Assembly: GCF_000423025.1 (NCBI RefSeq)
Contig: NZ_AUHE01000002.1
Coordinates: 310,001 to 374,000 of the forward strand
Direction: 5' to 3'
DNA: 64,000 bases
Origin: Gordonia shandongensis DSM 45094
GTDB taxonomy: Bacteria > Actinomycetota > Actinomycetes > Mycobacteriales > Mycobacteriaceae
Shown here: positions 36,644 to 48,276 of the stretch, one piece after another
Layout of the letters: every line of letters begins with the position of its first letter
Numbering within the stretch: position 1 is the first letter of the stretch
The notes under the pieces: generated by a model
Databases searched by the model: none
What the model was told of the DNA's origin: nothing
What the model saw: the letters and a program-made list of their open reading frames with translations, nothing else
Translations under genes and position numbers: made by a program

Positions 36644-37324
36644 GTGGTCGACGATCGCGCACTTCCCCTGGCCGTCTTCTGGGACATGGACGGAACACTG
36701 TTGGACACCGAGCCGCTGTGGACGCTGGCGATGGAGGAGTTCGCCGAGCGGGTCGGGGCCGTCATGACGCCCGAGTTGCGGGAGGCCACGATGGGCAACA
36801 GCTCTGTCGACGCCCTCACCCGGGTGTACGACGCCGGTCGCGTGCCGGAGTCCGGGCGCGACTTCCAGGGGGACGAGGCGCGAATGGTGCAGCGGGTGCT
36901 CGACCTGTTCGCGGACGGACTGCGGTGGCGTCCGGGGGCACTCGACGCACTGGCACTGGTGGCCGAGGCTCAGATCCCGATGCTGCTGGTGACCAACACG
37001 ATCCGCGAGGTCGCCGAGGAGATGCTCGACACGCTCGGTCGTGACAGGTTCGTCGCGACGGTGTGCGGCGACGAGGTCGCGGCGGGTAAACCCGAGCCGC
37101 ACATCTACCGGCGGGCCGCCGAGATCGTCGGCCATGCGCCGCGCCGATGCCTGGCCGTGGAGGACTCGCCGGTCGGTGCCGCCGCCACCCACGCCGCGGG
37201 GGTGCCCGCGATCGTCGTCCCGTCGGCCGTGCCGGTTCCCGTGCGTCCGACGTACACCTACCGCGACACCCTCGTGGGGCTGACCCTGGAGGACCTCGCG
37301 GCGGCTGTCGCGCGACCCGGCTGA
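36644..37324 (+). CDS. HAD-superfamily phosphatase, beta-phosphoglucomutase-like
   Basis: A 226-residue subfamily IA HAD hydrolase. Motif I is [15 protein letters not shown] with nucleophile D14, motif II is VTNT, motif III is the Lys in [10 protein letters not shown] and motif IV is [10 protein letters not shown]. These predict a small-molecule phosphatase or mutase of unknown substrate. It lies 52 nt after metH and just before hisE, as in M. tuberculosis relatives. GTG at 36644 is preceded by a GAAAGG sequence. Confidence 0.85.
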   Translation: MVDDRALPLAVFWDMDGTLLDTEPLWTLAMEEFAERVGAVMTPELREATMGNSSVDALTRVYDAGRVPESGRDFQGDEARMVQRVLDLFADGLRWRPGALDALALVAEAQIPMLLVTNTIREVAEEMLDTLGRDRFVATVCGDEVAAGKPEPHIYRRAAEIVGHAPRRCLAVEDSPVGAAATHAAGVPAIVVPSAVPVPVRPTYTYRDTLVGLTLEDLAAAVARPG

Positions 37325-37364
37325 CGGCGGTCGGCCCGAGCGGCGGCGCGACCCCGGGGCGTGC

Positions 37365-37370
37365 CAGAAT
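37365..37370 (+). promoter_or_regulatory. Possible -10 hexamer CAGAAT for hisE
   Basis: CAGAAT keeps the key A and T of the -10 and lies exactly 7 nt before the GTG at 37378. It is weaker than the other examples. Confidence 0.35.
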
Positions 37371-37377
37371 ACATAGC

Positions 37378-37641
37378 GTGAAAACCTTCGATGAACTCTT
37401 CGCCGAGCTGGCCGACAAGGCGCGGAACCGACCCGCGGGCAGTGGAACGGTCGCGGCCCTCGACTCCGGGGTCCACACGCTCGGCAAGAAGATCATCGAG
37501 GAGGCCGGGGAGGTCTGGTTGGCCGCCGAACACGAGTCGGACGACGCCCTCGCCGAGGAGATCTCCCAGCTCGTCTACTGGCTCCAGGTGATGATGATCA
37601 AGCGCGGACTGCATCCCGACGACGTGTACCGGCATCTGTAG
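37378..37641 (+). CDS. hisE: Phosphoribosyl-ATP pyrophosphatase
   Basis: Second step of histidine synthesis, hydrolysing phosphoribosyl-ATP to phosphoribosyl-AMP and pyrophosphate. It is an 87-residue, all-alpha MazG-like fold. [15 protein letters not shown] (about 37-51) and [16 protein letters not shown] carry the metal-binding Glu/Asp residues. It is a stand-alone HisE, not fused to HisI, as is usual in actinobacteria, and it is followed by hisG. Confidence 0.93.
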   Translation: MKTFDELFAELADKARNRPAGSGTVAALDSGVHTLGKKIIEEAGEVWLAAEHESDDALAEEISQLVYWLQVMMIKRGLHPDDVYRHL

Positions 37642-37745
37642 ATCCGCCCGCCCGTAGAGCACGCACGTCGACGTCACCGACGAGACCGATGCCACTCGGA
37701 GACCGACGTCACCCCGAAACCGTCAACTGCGCTAGGAGCACCGCC

Positions 37746-38594
37746 ATGCTGCGAGTCGCCGTCCCCAACAAGGGCGCCCTGTCCGAGTCCGCCGCCGCGA
37801 TCCTCTCCGAGGCTGGCTACCGGAAGCGGTCCGACCCCAAGGACCTCAACGTGATCGACGTCGCCAACGACGTCGAGTTCTATTTCCTGCGACCCAAGGA
37901 TGTCGCGATCTACGTGAGCGCCGGCACCCTGGATCTGGGGATCACCGGCCGTGATCTGGCCGCCGATTCCGGTGCCGAGGTGATCGAGGAGGTCGCACTC
38001 GGCTTCGGCGGGTCGACGTTCCGGTACGCCGGTCCGGCGGGGGAGGACTGGTCCGTCGACGATCTGGCGGGCAAGCGGATCGCGACGTCCTACCCGAACC
38101 TGGTGCGCCGCGATCTCGCCGACCGCGGGATCGAGGCGGAGATCATCCGGCTCGACGGGGCCGTCGAGATCTCCATCCACCTCGGTGTCGCCGATGTGAT
38201 CGCCGACGTCGTCGGGTCGGGCCGCACGCTGCGGCTCCACGATCTGACGGCGTTCGGCGAATCGCTGTGCGACTCGGAGGCCGTGCTGGTCCGCAATCCG
38301 GCGAACGCCGAACCGAACCGCGCGGCGCGGCAGTTCATCAAGCGAGTCCAGGGCGTCGTGTTCGGCCAGCAGTACGTCATGATCGACTACGACTGCCCCA
38401 AGACGCTGCTCGACCAGGCGTTGACGCTGACTCCCGGGCTGGAGTCGCCGACGATCTCGCCGTTGGCCGATCCCGACTGGATCGCCGTCCGGTCGATGGT
38501 GCCGCGCAAGACCCACCAGTCGGTCATGGACGAGCTGTCGTACCTGGGCGTCCGTGCGATTCTGGCGTCCGACATCCGGTCGTGCCGGTTCTGA
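37746..38594 (+). CDS. hisG: ATP phosphoribosyltransferase (long form)
   Basis: First and feedback-controlled enzyme of histidine synthesis. The 282-residue long form has the catalytic core ([24 protein letters not shown] near 160-170, binding PRPP) and a C-terminal ACT-like regulatory domain (about 210-282) that senses histidine. TAGGAG sits before the ATG at 37746. An upstream in-frame ATG at 37689 lacks a site. It lies 104 nt after hisE, so it may also have its own leader. Confidence 0.95.
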   Translation: MLRVAVPNKGALSESAAAILSEAGYRKRSDPKDLNVIDVANDVEFYFLRPKDVAIYVSAGTLDLGITGRDLAADSGAEVIEEVALGFGGSTFRYAGPAGEDWSVDDLAGKRIATSYPNLVRRDLADRGIEAEIIRLDGAVEISIHLGVADVIADVVGSGRTLRLHDLTAFGESLCDSEAVLVRNPANAEPNRAARQFIKRVQGVVFGQQYVMIDYDCPKTLLDQALTLTPGLESPTISPLADPDWIAVRSMVPRKTHQSVMDELSYLGVRAILASDIRSCRF

Positions 38595-38610
38595 CAGGGC
38601 TCGTCGCCGA

Positions 38611-39468
38611 TCAGCCCTGGGCGGCGATGAGGTCGGTCTGCGCCGACCGTCCGAGGAAGCCGCTGACGTCGTAGAGGTCGGCGAAGCTGGCCCCGTACCC
38701 GCGGGTTCCGACGGCCAGGTCCGCATCGATGCCCAGCCAACCGCTGGTCGGCCGGCCGACGAGATGCACGGTGGTGTCGAGGTTCATCCACGACCACTCC
38801 CGCGGATCGAGATCGGTGCCGACGCCGTTGGCCACGTCGAGGACCGTGAAGACCTGTTCGAGGTCCGTCGGCTCCTCCCCGGCGACGAGGGGGAGGGCGG
38901 GACGGATCCACACGGCCTGCGATCGGCCGTTGCGTCCCTCGGTGAGGGCGACGACGGTGGTCCCGATGAAGCCGACTCTGCCCCACGGGACGCCGTTCTC
39001 CGGGTCGTCGGGGAAGCCGATGATCTGGTCGAGATCGTCGGGGCCGAGCGGCAGCGGTTCGCGCGGCAGCGTCCGCGCCGATGTCGTGTCGGAGGCGGCC
39101 ATGCGCCAGGCCACCGCGCGGCCGGCCAGCCGGTAGTCGCCGCCGGGCTCCTGGATCTCGAGGTCGGCGGAGACCATCGAGATGCGACGACCCGGCCGCG
39201 GCATCGTCGCGCGCACGCGGTTGACTCCGAGGCCCATCGCTCCGAAGATCTCGAAGGTCACGCGCGTGAACTCCTGGCCGTCGTCGGGGACGGCGCCGAG
39301 CATGCTTCGCACGAGCAGCCCCGCGGGCGGTCCGCCGTGCTGGATCTGCGGCGACCAGACGCTCACCGTGGCCTCGGTCGGTTGGAAGTACTCGTAGCCG
39401 TCGTCGTGTCCAGGCGGTGTCGGGACGGGTTCGTAGTAGCAGTCGAACGGCACCTCGTCGAAGTTCAT
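38611..39468 (-). CDS. Acyl-CoA thioesterase-like protein (double hotdog)
   Basis: A 285-residue protein of the thioesterase-like superfamily with two hotdog repeats. The N-terminal half has WSPQIQHGGPPAGLLVRSM (a helix facing the acyl site). The second half has WSWMNLDTTVHLVGRPTSGWLGIDAD. Homologues are common next to fatty-acid genes in mycolic-acid bacteria. The substrate acyl chain is unknown. It converges with hisG (16-nt gap) and is divergent from trmI. Confidence 0.82.
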   Translation of the reverse strand: MNFDEVPFDCYYEPVPTPPGHDDGYEYFQPTEATVSVWSPQIQHGGPPAGLLVRSMLGAVPDDGQEFTRVTFEIFGAMGLGVNRVRATMPRPGRRISMVSADLEIQEPGGDYRLAGRAVAWRMAASDTTSARTLPREPLPLGPDDLDQIIGFPDDPENGVPWGRVGFIGTTVVALTEGRNGRSQAVWIRPALPLVAGEEPTDLEQVFTVLDVANGVGTDLDPREWSWMNLDTTVHLVGRPTSGWLGIDADLAVGTRGYGASFADLYDVSGFLGRSAQTDLIAAQG

Positions 39469-39474
39469 ACCGGC

Positions 39475-39480
39475 ACCCTA
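39475..39480 (-). promoter_or_regulatory. -10 hexamer TAGGGT for thioesterase gene
   Basis: On the minus strand TAGGGT lies 6 nt before the ATG at 39468, with no Shine-Dalgarno sequence. Confidence 0.5.
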
Positions 39481-39503
39481 TGACAAGGTTGTCACAGCAG
39501 TGA

Positions 39504-40415
<912 letters not shown>

Positions 40416-40447
40416 CGTGGTCATGGCAGTCCAGTGAAGGAGGCACG

Positions 40448-42121
40448 ATGACCGAGTCGGATCAGACGTCGAGCAGCGTCGAGTTCTCGACGATGCAGCA
40501 GCGCGTCGAGAGTCTCACCGTCCGGAACGGGAAGCTCACCGAGATGCTCAAGGATGCGCGCTCCCAGCTCATCGCCCTTCGTGAAGAGGTCGACAACCTC
40601 GGGCAGCCGCCCAGCGGTTACGGGGTCCTCCTCGCGGTCTGCGACGACGACACCGTCGACGTGTTCACCTCGGGCCGCAAGATGCGGTTGACGCTGTCTC
40701 CGAACGTCGAATCCGCCTCCCTGCGGCGCGGTCAGTCGCTGCGCCTCAACGAGGCGCTCACGGTCGTCGAGGCCCTCGAGTACGACGCGGTCGGCGAGAT
40801 CGCCGCGCTGCGCGAGATCCTCGCCGACGGGCGGCGGGCGCTGGTCGTCGGTCACAGTGACGAGGAACGCATCGTCGCGCTCGCGGACTCGTTGATCCAC
40901 GTCGACGACGGTGGCGAGAACTCCCGGACGCTGCGGCCGGGGGATTCGCTGATGATCGACTCGAAGGCCGGTTACGCGCTCGAACGCATTCCGAAGGCCG
41001 AGGTCGAGGACCTGGTCCTCGAGGAGGTGCCGGATGTCGACTACGAGGACATCGGCGGGCTCCGGAGGCAGATCGAGCAGATCCGCGATGCCGTCGAGCT
41101 GCCGTTCCTGCACAAGGACCTGTTCCGCGAGTACGCGCTGCGGCCGCCCAAGGGCGTTCTGCTCTACGGTCCGCCCGGTTGCGGTAAAACGCTCATCGCC
41201 AAGGCGGTCGCCAATTCGCTGGCGCGGAAGATCGCCGAGTCGCGTGGTGACGACGCCCGCGAGGCGAAATCGTACTTCCTCAACATCAAGGGTCCCGAAC
41301 TGCTCAACAAGTTCGTCGGCGAGACCGAGCGCCACATTCGGTTGATCTTTCAGCGGGCGCGCGAGAAGGCGTCCGAGGGTACGCCGGTGATCGTCTTCTT
41401 CGACGAGATGGACTCGATCTTCCGGACACGCGGCTCCGGGGTGTCCTCGGATGTGGAGACCACCGTCGTCCCGCAGCTGCTCAGCGAGATCGACGGCGTC
41501 GAGGGACTCGAGAACGTCATCGTCATCGGTGCGTCGAACCGCGAGGACATGATCGATCCCGCGATCCTCCGCCCGGGTCGGCTCGATGTGAAGATCAAGA
41601 TCGAGCGGCCCGATGCGGAGTCGGCGATCGACATCTTCTCCAAGTACCTCACCACCGAGCTCCCGCTGCATCCGGAGGATCTGGCGGAGTTCGACGGTGA
41701 CCGGCAGGCGTGTGTCGACGGGATGATCCAGCGTGTCGTCGAGCGGATGTACGCGGAGTCCGATGACAACCGGTTCCTCGAGGTCACCTACGCCAACGGT
41801 GATAAAGAGGTCATGTTCTTCAAGGACTTCAACTCCGGTGCGATGATTCAGAACGTGGTCGATCGGGCCAAGAAGTACGCGATCAAGGGCCACCTGGACA
41901 CCGGGCAGAGCGGTCTTCGCATCTCGCACCTCCTCGATTCGATCCTCGACGAGTTCTCGGAGAACGAGGATCTGCCGAACACCACGAATCCCGACGACTG
42001 GGCGCGGATCTCGGGCAAGAAGGGCGAACGGATCGTGTACATCCGGACGCTGGTCACCGGAAAGACCGCGGGTGCGAGCCGGGCGATCGACACCGAGTCG
42101 AACACCGGCCAGTACCTCTGA
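40448..42121 (+). CDS. mpa: Proteasomal ATPase Mpa/ARC
   Basis: Hexameric AAA+ unfoldase that recognises pupylated proteins and feeds them to the 20S proteasome. It has 557 residues. The N-terminal coiled coil (about 10-52) binds Pup. Then come two OB-fold interdomains, the AAA domain with Walker A GPPGCGKT (about 245-252) and Walker [13 protein letters not shown], and an arginine-rich sensor region. The C-terminus ends in GQYL, the tail that docks in the PrcA pockets. AAGGAGG precedes the ATG. Confidence 0.97.
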   Translation: MTESDQTSSSVEFSTMQQRVESLTVRNGKLTEMLKDARSQLIALREEVDNLGQPPSGYGVLLAVCDDDTVDVFTSGRKMRLTLSPNVESASLRRGQSLRLNEALTVVEALEYDAVGEIAALREILADGRRALVVGHSDEERIVALADSLIHVDDGGENSRTLRPGDSLMIDSKAGYALERIPKAEVEDLVLEEVPDVDYEDIGGLRRQIEQIRDAVELPFLHKDLFREYALRPPKGVLLYGPPGCGKTLIAKAVANSLARKIAESRGDDAREAKSYFLNIKGPELLNKFVGETERHIRLIFQRAREKASEGTPVIVFFDEMDSIFRTRGSGVSSDVETTVVPQLLSEIDGVEGLENVIVIGASNREDMIDPAILRPGRLDVKIKIERPDAESAIDIFSKYLTTELPLHPEDLAEFDGDRQACVDGMIQRVVERMYAESDDNRFLEVTYANGDKEVMFFKDFNSGAMIQNVVDRAKKYAIKGHLDTGQSGLRISHLLDSILDEFSENEDLPNTTNPDDWARISGKKGERIVYIRTLVTGKTAGASRAIDTESNTGQYL

Positions 42122-42177
42122 GCGGTCGCCCCGCAGCGGAGTCATTCCCTCGACGGATACCGGACGTTCCCGACGTC

Positions 42178-42183
42178 TAGAGT
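42178..42183 (+). promoter_or_regulatory. -10 hexamer TAGAGT for FHA-ABC gene
   Basis: TAGAGT lies 8 nt before the ATG at 42192, so this gene has its own leaderless-type promoter inside the proteasome locus. Confidence 0.5.
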
Positions 42184-42191
42184 GATCGGCG

Positions 42192-44852
42192 ATGAATACG
42201 ACACCGGTGACCCCGCTCAACGTGCGCGTGGCGCAGTCTCGCCCCCAGGTGCTCCGGACTTCGCCTGCGACACTCGGCCGGACGCCCGAGAACGCGGTGG
42301 TCGTGAACCATCCGCTGGTCTCGCGCGTACACCTGGCCTTCGAGTGGTCCGACGGGTGGACGGTCTCCGACAGGGGGAGCACCAACGGATTCTTCGTCAA
42401 CGGGGCCAAGCTCGACTCGGTGCGGGTCGATCGGCCGATGCAGATCCGTCTCGGCGACGCGACCACCGGACCGGTCGTCGACCTGACGCCGCAACGCCCG
42501 TCCGTGCCGACCATCGTGCCCCCGTCGGCCGCGCAGTCGGCGCCCCCGGCCGGACCACCGGCGGCACCTCCGCCCGGACCGCCGCCCGGACCGCCGCCGC
42601 GACCGACCCCCGGAGCGCCGCGGGCGGCGAGTCCGGCTCGCCCGGCGCCCCACCACCCGGCGCCCCCATCCCCGGCTCCCCAGCGCCAGCCGCAGACACC
42701 GCCGCAGACTGCGCGGCGACCGCAGACCGGTCCGCCGGCGGCCGCGCAATACCAGCAGGCGCCGCCCAGGTTCGGTGCGCTCGCCGACGCACCGCACCTG
42801 GCCGCACTGCATCAGAACGCCTCCGCCGTGTACGAGGTGCCCGGGCATCTGCGCGGACGAGAGACGATCTCGATCACGGGCGCACAGACGATCGGCCGAA
42901 CTCCCGACAACGACATCGTGGTGAGCGACGTCCTGGCGTCCCGTCACCACGCCCGCCTCACCCGCGCACCGCAGGGACTGCTGCTGGAGGATCTGGGGTC
43001 GGTCAACGGCACCTTCGTCAACGGCCAGCGGGTCATGGCGCACCGTCTCAGCGAGAACGACGTCGTCACGATCGGCAACTCCGACTTCGTGGTGGCCGAG
43101 GGAACCCTCACGCGCGGCCGCCCGCAGGCCCAGGTCGCCGGCGGCCTCGAGGTCGACGGCGTCGGCCTCACGATCGATGGCAAGGACCTGCTCAACGACG
43201 TCTCGTTCCGTGCGGCACCCGGTTCGCTCACCGCGATCATCGGGCCGTCGGGCGCGGGGAAGTCGACGGTCTCGAAGATCGTGGCCGGACTCGGCAATCC
43301 GACCGTCGGCGTCGTCAGCTTCGAGGGCCGCGGCGTGCACAGCGAGTACGAGGCGCTCCGGTCGCGTATCGGCATGGTCCCCCAGGACGACGTCCTGCAC
43401 CACAAGCTCACCCTGCGGCAGGCCCTTCGCTACGCCGCGGAGCTTCGGCTGCCCTCCGACCTGTCGACCGCCGACCGCGACGTGGTGATCGACGGTGTGC
43501 TCAGCGAACTGCAGCTCACCGAACACGTCGACACGCGGGTCGACAAACTCTCGGGCGGTCAGCGCAAACGCGCATCGGTGGCCATGGAACTGCTCACCGG
43601 CCCGTCGCTTATCATCCTCGACGAGCCGACATCGGGACTGGATCCGGCACTCGACCAGCAGGTGATGAAGACGCTGCGGCGACTGGCCGACGCCGGTCGC
43701 GTCGTCCTCGTCGTCACCCATTCGCTGACCTACCTGAGTCTGTGCGATCAGGTCCTGCTCCTGGCGCCGGGCGGCAAGACCGCCTTCTGCGGCGCTCCGT
43801 CCGATGTCAGCGCCGAGCTGGGGACATCCGACTGGGCCGAGATCTTCTCATTCGTCGCGGATCAGCCGGACCAGGCATGGGCGTTGTACCGGGACCGCCA
43901 TCCGCAGACCTCTCGGCCGTCGTCGGCACCGCCGATCGATCCGCCGCCCACACCGCCGCATTCGAGTCTGGTGCGACAGACGAGCACGGTGTCGCGCCGG
44001 CAGCTGCGTCTGATCTGGGCGGACCGCGGCTACCTCGCGGTCCTCCTGCTGATGCCCGTGATCCTGGGCGCGTTGACGCTGGTGATCCCGGGGGAGAAGG
44101 GGTTCAGCGCACCCGACGGTCCCCCGGGGATGCTTCCGAAGGATCCGGGGGAGGCGCTGCAGATCCTCACCGTCCTGGTGATCGGTGCCGCGTTCATGGG
44201 AACGGCGCTCTCCGTCCGCGACCTGGTCGGGGAACGGTCGATCTTCGAACGCGAACGTGCGGTGGGACTGCGACCCGCGGCGTACCTGTTCGCCAAGATC
44301 ATCGTGTTCTGCCTCGTGACCACGTTCCAGGTCGCGATCATGATCGCGCTGACCTACGGGCTGCGGGCGTTGCCGTCGGCGCAGGATGTGACACCTCCCG
44401 ATGCCGATGGTCCGCTGATCCCGCCGGCCGCGGCGCTGTTCCTCGCGGTCGTGACCGCAGCGTGGGTGAGTGTCCTGGTCGGCTTGACGATCTCCGCAGC
44501 GGTCCGATCCAGCGAGCAGACGATGCCGCCGCTGGTGATCGTCATCATGGTCCAGCTGGTCCTCTCGGGCGGACTGATCGCCATCGGTTCGGCGGCGGTC
44601 AAGCCGATCACCTGGCTGCTCCCGACGTACTGGGCGTATGCCAACGCGGCGCAAGCCGTCGACGTTCCGTACATCGCGCCGGACGTCGCGCAGGTGAAGC
44701 CGGTCGACGAGGAATCCGTCGACGGCCCGATCATGTACACCATGTGGGACCCGACGCCGATCCACGCGCTCATCGCTTACGGGGCGCTGGCGGCGCTGGG
44801 GGCCGTGCTCACCGGCGTCGTGTACTCGAGGCTGCGGCTGCGCTCGCACTGA
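42192..44852 (+). CDS. FHA-domain ABC exporter (Rv1747-like)
   Basis: An 886-residue fused transporter. The FHA-1 domain (about 1-97; [23 protein letters not shown]) is followed by a Pro-rich linker (about 100-195) with several Thr and Ser residues. FHA-2 (about 215-305; [27 protein letters not shown]) precedes the ABC ATPase (about 320-560; [30 protein letters not shown]). The ABC-2 membrane domain has about six helices (about 615-880). In M. tuberculosis Rv1747 the FHA domains bind phosphothreonines made by PknF and control export. Here it sits between mpa and dop, where I recall other genes in mycobacteria. Cargo unknown. Confidence 0.9.
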   Translation: MNTTPVTPLNVRVAQSRPQVLRTSPATLGRTPENAVVVNHPLVSRVHLAFEWSDGWTVSDRGSTNGFFVNGAKLDSVRVDRPMQIRLGDATTGPVVDLTPQRPSVPTIVPPSAAQSAPPAGPPAAPPPGPPPGPPPRPTPGAPRAASPARPAPHHPAPPSPAPQRQPQTPPQTARRPQTGPPAAAQYQQAPPRFGALADAPHLAALHQNASAVYEVPGHLRGRETISITGAQTIGRTPDNDIVVSDVLASRHHARLTRAPQGLLLEDLGSVNGTFVNGQRVMAHRLSENDVVTIGNSDFVVAEGTLTRGRPQAQVAGGLEVDGVGLTIDGKDLLNDVSFRAAPGSLTAIIGPSGAGKSTVSKIVAGLGNPTVGVVSFEGRGVHSEYEALRSRIGMVPQDDVLHHKLTLRQALRYAAELRLPSDLSTADRDVVIDGVLSELQLTEHVDTRVDKLSGGQRKRASVAMELLTGPSLIILDEPTSGLDPALDQQVMKTLRRLADAGRVVLVVTHSLTYLSLCDQVLLLAPGGKTAFCGAPSDVSAELGTSDWAEIFSFVADQPDQAWALYRDRHPQTSRPSSAPPIDPPPTPPHSSLVRQTSTVSRRQLRLIWADRGYLAVLLLMPVILGALTLVIPGEKGFSAPDGPPGMLPKDPGEALQILTVLVIGAAFMGTALSVRDLVGERSIFERERAVGLRPAAYLFAKIIVFCLVTTFQVAIMIALTYGLRALPSAQDVTPPDADGPLIPPAAALFLAVVTAAWVSVLVGLTISAAVRSSEQTMPPLVIVIMVQLVLSGGLIAIGSAAVKPITWLLPTYWAYANAAQAVDVPYIAPDVAQVKPVDEESVDGPIMYTMWDPTPIHALIAYGALAALGAVLTGVVYSRLRLRSH

Positions 44853-44859
44853 CCGGCAC

Positions 44860-44865
44860 TACGCT
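44860..44865 (+). promoter_or_regulatory. -10 hexamer TACGCT for dop
   Basis: TACGCT lies exactly 7 nt before the dop ATG, suggesting a leaderless dop transcript separate from the FHA-ABC gene. Confidence 0.6.
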
Positions 44866-44872
44866 GGCAGTC

Positions 44873-46378
44873 ATGCAACGCATCATCGGCACCGAAGTCG
44901 AATACGGGATCTCCGCGCCGGGTGACCCGTCCGCCAACCCGATCATGACCTCGACGCAGGCCGTGCTCGCGTATGCGGCTGCCGCACAGGTGCCGCGGCG
45001 CGATCAGCGAACCCGGTGGGACTACGCCGTGGAGTCCCCGATGCGGGACGCCCGAGGCTTCGACCTCGGCTCGAGCAGCGGTCCGCCGCCCATCATCGAC
45101 GCCGACGAGATCGGTGCGGCGAACATGATCTTGACCAACGGGGCGCGTCTGTACGTCGACCACGCCCACCCCGAGTACTCGGCCCCGGAGGTCACCGATC
45201 CCCTCGACGCGGTGATCTGGGACAAGGCCGGAGAACGCGTGATGGAGGAGGCGGCGCGGCACGTCGCCAGCGTTCCCGGCGCACCGCGCCTGCAGTTGTA
45301 CAAGAACAACATCGACGGCAAGGGAGCCTCGTACGGGACGCATGAGAACTACCTCTGCGACCGCGCCACCCCGTTCGAGTCGATCGTCGCCGGCTTGATG
45401 CCGTTCTTCGCTTCACGTCAGGTGATCTGCGGCTCCGGTCGCGTCGGCATCGGGCAGCGCGGTGAGGAGCCCGGATATCAGCTGTCGCAGCGGGCCGATT
45501 ACATCGAGGTCGAGGTGGGGCTGGAGACCACCCTCAAACGGGGGATCATCAACACCCGGGACGAACCGCACGCCGATCCGGAGAAGTACCGACGGCTGCA
45601 CGTCATCATCGGCGACGCCAATCTGGCCGAGACCGCGACCTACCTCAAGGTCGGCACCACTGCACTCGTCCTCGATCTCATCGAGGCCGGGGTCGACCTG
45701 TCCGATCTGGCGTTGGCTCGTCCGGTCGACGCCGTGCACGCGATCAGCCACGATCCGACCCTGCGCGCAACGGTGGCGCTCGAGGACGGTCGGGAGATGA
45801 CGGGACTCGCCCTGCAGCGCGAGTATCTCCACCGGGCGCAGACGTTCCACGACCGGAACCACGTCGACGATGCGCGCGCCGCCGACGTCCTCGCCATGTG
45901 GGCCGACGTCCTCGACCGGCTCGAGCGCGACCCGATGGAATGCGCGGACATCCTCGACTGGCCGGCGAAGCTGCGGCTCCTCGACGGCTTCCGGACCCGC
46001 GAGGGTCTCGGATGGTCGGCGTCTCGACTCCATCTGATCGATCTGCAGTACTCCGACGTCCGGCTCGACAAGGGGCTCTACAACCGCTTGGTGTCGCGGG
46101 GCTCGATGAAGCGCCTCGTCACCGAGGAGCAGGTCGCGAACGCGGTGCACAACCCGCCGGAGACCACCCGCGCCTATTTTCGCGGCGAGGCGGTCCGTCG
46201 ATTCGGCGCAGACGTCGCCGCCGCGAGCTGGGATTCGGTGATCTTCGACCTCGGCGGCGACTCGATGGTGCGAATCCCGATGCTCGAACCGCTCCGCGGG
46301 ACCGCACGGCATGTCGCCGAATTGCTCGAGACCGCGCAGAGCGCAGCGGAACTCGTCGACCGGCTCACCGCACAGTGA
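44873..46378 (+). CDS. dop: Pup deamidase/depupylase Dop
   Basis: Carboxylate-amine-ligase-fold enzyme that deamidates the C-terminal Gln of Pup and also removes Pup from substrates. It has 501 residues. GTEVEYG (E8, E10) binds metal and ATP. D96 in [13 protein letters not shown] is the catalytic aspartate (Asp95 of mycobacterial Dop). The loop around 40-75 ([11 protein letters not shown]) is Dop-specific and absent from PafA. Since the encoded Pup ends in GGQ, Dop is required for pupylation here. Confidence 0.96.
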   Translation: MQRIIGTEVEYGISAPGDPSANPIMTSTQAVLAYAAAAQVPRRDQRTRWDYAVESPMRDARGFDLGSSSGPPPIIDADEIGAANMILTNGARLYVDHAHPEYSAPEVTDPLDAVIWDKAGERVMEEAARHVASVPGAPRLQLYKNNIDGKGASYGTHENYLCDRATPFESIVAGLMPFFASRQVICGSGRVGIGQRGEEPGYQLSQRADYIEVEVGLETTLKRGIINTRDEPHADPEKYRRLHVIIGDANLAETATYLKVGTTALVLDLIEAGVDLSDLALARPVDAVHAISHDPTLRATVALEDGREMTGLALQREYLHRAQTFHDRNHVDDARAADVLAMWADVLDRLERDPMECADILDWPAKLRLLDGFRTREGLGWSASRLHLIDLQYSDVRLDKGLYNRLVSRGSMKRLVTEEQVANAVHNPPETTRAYFRGEAVRRFGADVAAASWDSVIFDLGGDSMVRIPMLEPLRGTARHVAELLETAQSAAELVDRLTAQ

Positions 46379-46414
46379 CCGCGACGGGGACCACCACACG
46401 GACCCCGACCGGAG

Positions 46415-46434
46415 CCGGCCCGGGCCGGTAGGGT
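46415..46434 (+). promoter_or_regulatory. 14-bp palindrome and -10 hexamer upstream of pup
   Basis: CCGGCCCGGGCCGG (46415-46428) is a perfect palindrome that abuts TAGGGT (46429-46434). TAGGGT is a likely -10 with a leader of about 25 nt ending in AGGAGG. The palindrome could be a dop terminator stem or an operator for the pup-prcBA promoter. Confidence 0.5.
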
Positions 46435-46465
46435 TGAGGTCCAGACCACTCTTCAGGAGGCGAAT

Positions 46466-46657
46466 ATGGCGCAGGAGCAGACTCATCGCGGCGGCGGGGG
46501 CGGCGACGACGAGATCGTCGGCGGCGGTGCCGCCGGACAGGAACGTCGTGAGAAGCTCGCCGAGGACACCGACGACCTGCTCGACGAGATCGACGACGTG
46601 CTCGAGGAGAATGCCGAGGACTTCGTCCGCGCCTACGTGCAGAAGGGCGGGCAGTGA
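46466..46657 (+). CDS. pup: Prokaryotic ubiquitin-like protein Pup
   Basis: A 63-residue disordered protein tag attached through its C-terminus to substrate lysines. The N-terminus [16 protein letters not shown] is flexible. The segment [21 protein letters not shown] forms the helix that binds the Mpa coiled coil. The protein ends in KGGQ, so Dop must convert the final Gln to Glu before ligation by PafA. A strong AGGAGG precedes the ATG. The stop overlaps the prcB GTG (GTGA). Confidence 0.98.
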   Translation: MAQEQTHRGGGGGDDEIVGGGAAGQERREKLAEDTDDLLDEIDDVLEENAEDFVRAYVQKGGQ

Positions 46658-47493
46658 GTCTGCGCCCCGGCGACACGGTTGGCCCCGACATCTCGTCGTT
46701 CACGGAGTACCTCCGGGTGAACGCTCCGGACCGGTTGCCGCACAACGCTCTTGCCGATCGCACCGCGACGCCGTCCGCGACCTCCGCGATTCCGCACGGC
46801 ACGACGATCGTCGCCGTGAGCCACCCGGGCGGGGTGATTCTCGCCGGCGATCGCCGGTCGACGATGGGCAACCTCATCGCGACCCGCGATGTCCAGAAGG
46901 TGTACGTGACCGATGAGTTCTCGGCGGCCGGGATCGCCGGTACCGCGGGCATCGCCATCGAGATGGTCCGCCTGTTCACCGTCGAGTTGGAGCACTACGA
47001 GAAGATCGAGGGCGTCCCGCTGACGCTCGACGGCAAGGTCGCCCGACTCGCCACGATGGTGCGCAGCAACCTCGGAGCCGCGATGCAGGGCCTCGCCGCG
47101 ATTCCGCTTCTCGTCGGATTCGACGCCGACGCCGACGCCGCGGCGCGCGGCCGCATCTTCTCGTTCGACGTGGCCGGGTCACGGCACGAGGAGACCGCCG
47201 GGTACGAGGCCATCGGCTCCGGTTCGGTCTTCGCCAAATCGTCCCTCAAGAAGCTCTATCACCCGGCCCTGTCCGGCGACGAGGCGCTGCAGGTCGCGGT
47301 GGAGGCGTTGTACGACGCCGCCGACGACGACTCGGCGACCGGCGGACCCGATCTGGTGCGCAGAATCTTCCCGACCGCCGCGCACGTGACGGCCGACGGC
47401 GCGCAGTTGGCCGCGGAGTCGCAGATCGAGGAGGCCGCCGAGGCCGTGATCGCCCGACGGCGTGCCGAGGCGGCCGGGGGAGGCGACCTATGA
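46654..47493 (+). CDS. prcB: 20S proteasome beta subunit
   Basis: Catalytic subunit of the 20S core. The 279-residue precursor is cleaved between Gly49 and Thr50 ([10 protein letters not shown]) to expose the nucleophilic threonine. The propeptide is thus 49 residues. AGDRRSTMG and the lysine in the following strand complete the active site, and [12 protein letters not shown] is the conserved SGG-like loop. It is translationally coupled to pup before it and prcA after it (ATGA-type overlap at 47490). Confidence 0.97.
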   Translation: MSLRPGDTVGPDISSFTEYLRVNAPDRLPHNALADRTATPSATSAIPHGTTIVAVSHPGGVILAGDRRSTMGNLIATRDVQKVYVTDEFSAAGIAGTAGIAIEMVRLFTVELEHYEKIEGVPLTLDGKVARLATMVRSNLGAAMQGLAAIPLLVGFDADADAAARGRIFSFDVAGSRHEETAGYEAIGSGSVFAKSSLKKLYHPALSGDEALQVAVEALYDAADDDSATGGPDLVRRIFPTAAHVTADGAQLAAESQIEEAAEAVIARRRAEAAGGGDL

Positions 47494-48272
47494 CGTTCCC
47501 GTACTACGCCAGTGCCGAGCAGATCATGCGCGACCGCTCGGAACTCGCCCGGAAGGGCATCGCACGTGGGCGCAGCGTCATCGCGCTCACCTACGCGGAC
47601 GGCGTCCTGTTCGTGGCCCACAACCCGTCCAACACCCTGCGCAAGGTCAGCGAGATCTACGACCGCATCGGTTTCGCCGCCGTCGGGAAGTACAACGAAT
47701 TCGAGGGTCTCCGCAAGGCGGGCATCCAGATGGCGGACTTGCGGGGCTACAGCTACGACCGGGCCGACGTCACGGGACTGTCGCTGGCCAGCGCCTACGC
47801 CAACACCCTCGGAGCGGTGTTCACCGAGCAGGCCAAACCGTTCGAGGTCGAACTGTGCGTCGCGGAGGTCGCCCAGCCGGGGCGCGAAACCGCCTCGAGG
47901 CTCTATCGAATCGGCTACGACGGGTCGATCGTCGACGAGACGTCGTTCATCGTGATGGGCGGCACCACGGAGCCGATCGTCACGGCGATGACCGAGGCCT
48001 ACCGTCCGGACCTCGATCTGGCCGCGGCGGTGAGGATGTCGGCGGCGGCTCTCGCCGCGTCGGCCGACACCCCTTCCTCGGGGAGCACGGCCTCGGGGGG
48101 CACGACATCGGGGAACGCGGGATCGGGGAGTCCCGCGGCAGGCGAGAAGGCGGCTCCGCCCGCGCTGACCGCGGCCGACGTGGAGGTCGCGATCCTCGAC
48201 CGCACACGGCCGCGACGCGCCTTCCGCCGTCTCACCGACGCGGCCGTCGCCACACACCTCGGACAGGAGTGA
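47490..48272 (+). CDS. prcA: 20S proteasome alpha subunit
   Basis: Structural and gating subunit of the 20S core, 260 residues. The N-terminus [20 protein letters not shown] is the gate segment, and [21 protein letters not shown] is the conserved alpha-ring core. A Ser/Gly/Thr-rich stretch (about 197-216), encoded by 15-bp repeats, is inserted before the last helix. This lengthens the C-terminal region relative to mycobacterial PrcA. The pockets between alpha subunits accept the GQYL tail of Mpa. Confidence 0.96.
   Translation: MTFPYYASAEQIMRDRSELARKGIARGRSVIALTYADGVLFVAHNPSNTLRKVSEIYDRIGFAAVGKYNEFEGLRKAGIQMADLRGYSYDRADVTGLSLASAYANTLGAVFTEQAKPFEVELCVAEVAQPGRETASRLYRIGYDGSIVDETSFIVMGGTTEPIVTAMTEAYRPDLDLAAAVRMSAAALAASADTPSSGSTASGGTTSGNAGSGSPAAGEKAAPPALTAADVEVAILDRTRPRRAFRRLTDAAVATHLGQE
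48078..48137 (+). repeat. 15-bp tandem repeat, 4 degenerate copies, in prcA
   Basis: Four units starting TCGGGGA/G (15-bp period) encode a SGSTA-like pentapeptide series in the PrcA C-terminal region. Confidence 0.75.
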
Positions 48273-48276
48273 CCCG

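Noticed and set aside
34231..36819. Open reading frame of about 862 codons opposite metH
   Set aside because: It mirrors metH codon structure and has low-complexity composition with no recognisable motif.
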